DNA from: JAPLSN01 sp964482955
GTDB lineage: Bacteria > Spirochaetota > Spirochaetia > Treponematales > UBA12059
DNA length: 48,072 bases
Reading direction: 5' to 3'
Assembly: GCA_964482955.1 (NCBI GenBank)
Contig: CAYZZW010000021.1
Coordinates: forward strand, 1 to 48,072
In this document: positions 46,743-48,072 of the stretch, in pieces
Layout: each line of letters starts with the position of its first letter
Numbering within the stretch: position 1 is the stretch's first letter
Position numbers and translations under genes: made by a program
The notes under the pieces: model-generated
Databases searched by the model: none
Told to the model about the DNA's origin: nothing
The model's input: the letters and a program-made list of their open reading frames with translations, nothing else

Positions 46743-48072
46743 TTCCTCGTCTTCGTTCGTGCGTAGCACCGCCATGAACGCGTCCTGCGATAGTTCGACG
46801 TTGCCGACCATCTTCATGCGCTTCTTGCCTTCTTTCTGCTTTTCGAGGAGCTTGCGCTTGCGGGAAATGTCGCCGCCGTAGCACTTGGCCAAGACGTCCT
46901 TGCGGAGGGGATTGACCGTCTCGCGCGCGATGACGTGGGCGCCGATGGAGCCCTGGATGGCGATCTTGAACTGCTGGCGGGGTATGGCGCCCTGGAGGCG
47001 TTCGCACACCATGCGCGCGCGTTCGTAGGCGCCCGGCTTGTGCACGAGCATGGACAGGGCGTCCACGGGCTCGCCGTTGATGAGGAAGTCGAGCTTGGCC
47101 AGGTCCGCCGGGCGGTACCCGATGATGTCGTAGTCGAAGCTCGCGTAGCCGCGGCTCGTGCTCTTGAGCTTGTCGTAGAAGTCGAACAGCACTTCGGCGA
47201 GCGGCATCTCGAAGATCATCTCCACGCGCTTTTCGTCGAGGTGGATGAACGAGGTCTGGACGCCGCGCTTTCCCACGCAGAGCGTCATGAGGTTGCCCAC
47301 GAAGGTCACGGGCGTGATGATCTGGGCCTTGATGTAGGGTTCTTCGGCGGACTCGATCCGCGACGGATCCGGGTATTCCGAGGGATTGTCGATCTGGATC
47401 GACTTGCCGCCCTGCAGGGTCAGACGATAGCGGACGCTCGGCGCGGTCATGATGACGGACTGGTCGAACTCGCGTTCGAGCCGCTCCTGCACGACCTCCA
47501 GGTGGAGGAGCCCGAGGAAGCCGCAGCGGAAACCGAAGCCGAGGGCGAGCGAATTGTCCTTGTCGTAGACGAGCGACGCGTCGTTGAGCTTGAGCTTCTC
47601 GAGCGCGACCTTGAGCTCTTCGTAATCGGCCGAGTCCATCGGATAGATGGAACTGAAGACGACGGGCTTCACCTCGCGGAAGCCGGGGAGCGGAGCGGCG
47701 CAGGGCGCTTCGGCGTCGGTCACCGTGTCGCCCACGCGGACGTCGGACACGGTCTTGATGCCGGCCAGGAAGTAGCCGACTTCGCCCGCGGAGAGGACGT
47801 CGGTCTTCTGGAGCTCGATCTTGAACAGTCCCGTCTCCTCGATCTCGTAGACGGCGTCGCAGGACATGAGCTTGATCTTCTGGCCGACCCGGAAGGAACC
47901 GGACACGACGCGCATGTGCACCACGACGCCGCGGTACGGGTCGTAATGGCTATCGAAGATGAGGGCCCGGAGCGGCTTCTCGGGCGAGCCCGACGGGCAG
48001 GGCACGCGGGCGACTATGGCCTCGAAGAGCTCGTCGATGCCCAGTCCCATCTTGCCCGAGACGCAGAGCGCC
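46737..48072 (-). CDS. lepA: Elongation factor 4 (LepA), N-terminus outside window
   Basis: The C-terminal 444 residues of a protein usually about 600 aa long. The frame is open to the window edge, ending there in ALCVSGKMGLGIDEL, the G5 region of the GTPase (normally SAKTG.GI). Domain II follows (YDPYRGVVVHMRVVSGSFRVGQKI), then LGFGFRCGFLGLLHLEVVQERLEREF (domain III-like), and the LepA-specific C-terminal end PRQQFKIAIQGSIGAHVIARETVNPLRKDVLAKCYGGDISRKRKLLEKQKEGKKRMK. It acts on the ribosome and aids initiation or back-translocation. The TAG stop lies in a palindromic repeat. The GTPase domain G1-G4 is not in the window. Confidence 0.96.
   Translation of the reverse strand, partial: ALCVSGKMGLGIDELFEAIVARVPCPSGSPEKPLRALIFDSHYDPYRGVVVHMRVVSGSFRVGQKIKLMSCDAVYEIEETGLFKIELQKTDVLSAGEVGYFLAGIKTVSDVRVGDTVTDAEAPCAAPLPGFREVKPVVFSSIYPMDSADYEELKVALEKLKLNDASLVYDKDNSLALGFGFRCGFLGLLHLEVVQERLEREFDQSVIMTAPSVRYRLTLQGGKSIQIDNPSEYPDPSRIESAEEPYIKAQIITPVTFVGNLMTLCVGKRGVQTSFIHLDEKRVEMIFEMPLAEVLFDFYDKLKSTSRGYASFDYDIIGYRPADLAKLDFLINGEPVDALSMLVHKPGAYERARMVCERLQGAIPRQQFKIAIQGSIGAHVIARETVNPLRKDVLAKCYGGDISRKRKLLEKQKEGKKRMKMVGNVELSQDAFMAVLRTNEDEER

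Noticed and set aside
46554..46766. A 70-codon frame across the 118-bp repeats
   Set aside because: It merely translates the tandem repeat twice and has no ribosome binding site.
1..48072. tRNA, rRNA or phage genes
   Set aside because: The intergenic stretches were read for cloverleaf or rRNA-like sequence and for integrase, capsid or transposase coding frames; none was recognised.

Overview
This window is high-GC bacterial chromosome (roughly two-thirds G+C by eye). It is densely packed with short operons on both strands. Nothing in it is a phage, plasmid, rRNA or tRNA. The gene content fits a free-living or host-associated anaerobic member of the Spirochaetota (Treponema/Spirochaeta-like): a GldA/GldF/GldG/DUF4340 ABC block, a membrane protein with a degenerate GGDEF domain, a fused formiminotransferase-cyclodeaminase, and a MurE with a DEDPR motif. 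This assignment is an inference from gene content, not a proven placement.

Layout. 1-1860: 3' part of a TPR protein overlapping rlmN. 1861-2690: a gene-poor stretch that becomes AT-rich and holds one small membrane-protein gene of foreign composition. 2695-9073 (minus strand): an unknown protein, a metallophosphoesterase, fused ftcD, a sodium:solute symporter and a FecR-domain protein. 9186-11547 (plus): an unknown protein and murD. 11590-12432 (minus): a MEMO-family protein. 12532-13971 (plus): the degenerate GGDEF protein. 14080-18362 (minus): the gld-type ABC operon. 18429-19358 (minus): RNase Z, divergent from adenosine deaminase at 19482-20567. 20761-23483 (minus): tldE and tldD, divergent from a DEAD-box helicase and a B12-binding-type radical SAM protein (23695-27488). 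27455-29596 (minus): queD and a D12-class adenine methyltransferase. 29788-34426 (plus): a small outer-membrane-like protein, murE, ddl and an ornithine-aminotransferase-like gene. 34398-45829 (minus): a long catabolic operon. 45830-46736: repeats and a decayed gene. 46737-48072 (minus): lepA, cut by the window edge.

The most interesting region is the minus-strand operon 45829 to 34398: three-subunit molybdenum hydroxylase (FAD, 2Fe-2S and Mo subunits), a fossil of an NCS2 nucleobase permease, the three proteins related to AllH (DUF2877), FdrA/AllF and AllG (DUF1116), a cyclase-type metal hydrolase, a class III CoA-transferase and an amidase-signature enzyme. In related systems FdrA/AllG/AllH act together as an oxamate carbamoyltransferase. 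The set therefore reads as a compact anaerobic route for a nitrogen heterocycle: hydroxylation, ring opening, carbamoyl-phosphate-yielding cleavage, deamidation and CoA transfer. The substrate is not known, and carbamate kinase and the classical allantoin genes are not in the window. A 19-bp palindrome of the GntR/FadR type lies over the candidate promoter.

A second pattern runs through the whole window. At least seven genes that begin transcription units have a good -10 hexamer only 5 to 8 nt before the ATG, a -35 at 17-18 bp and no Shine-Dalgarno, so leaderless mRNAs look common. Genes inside operons instead use Shine-Dalgarno sequences or ATGA/GTGA overlaps. Palindromic elements starting TAGCCCG provide the stop codons of both ada and lepA.
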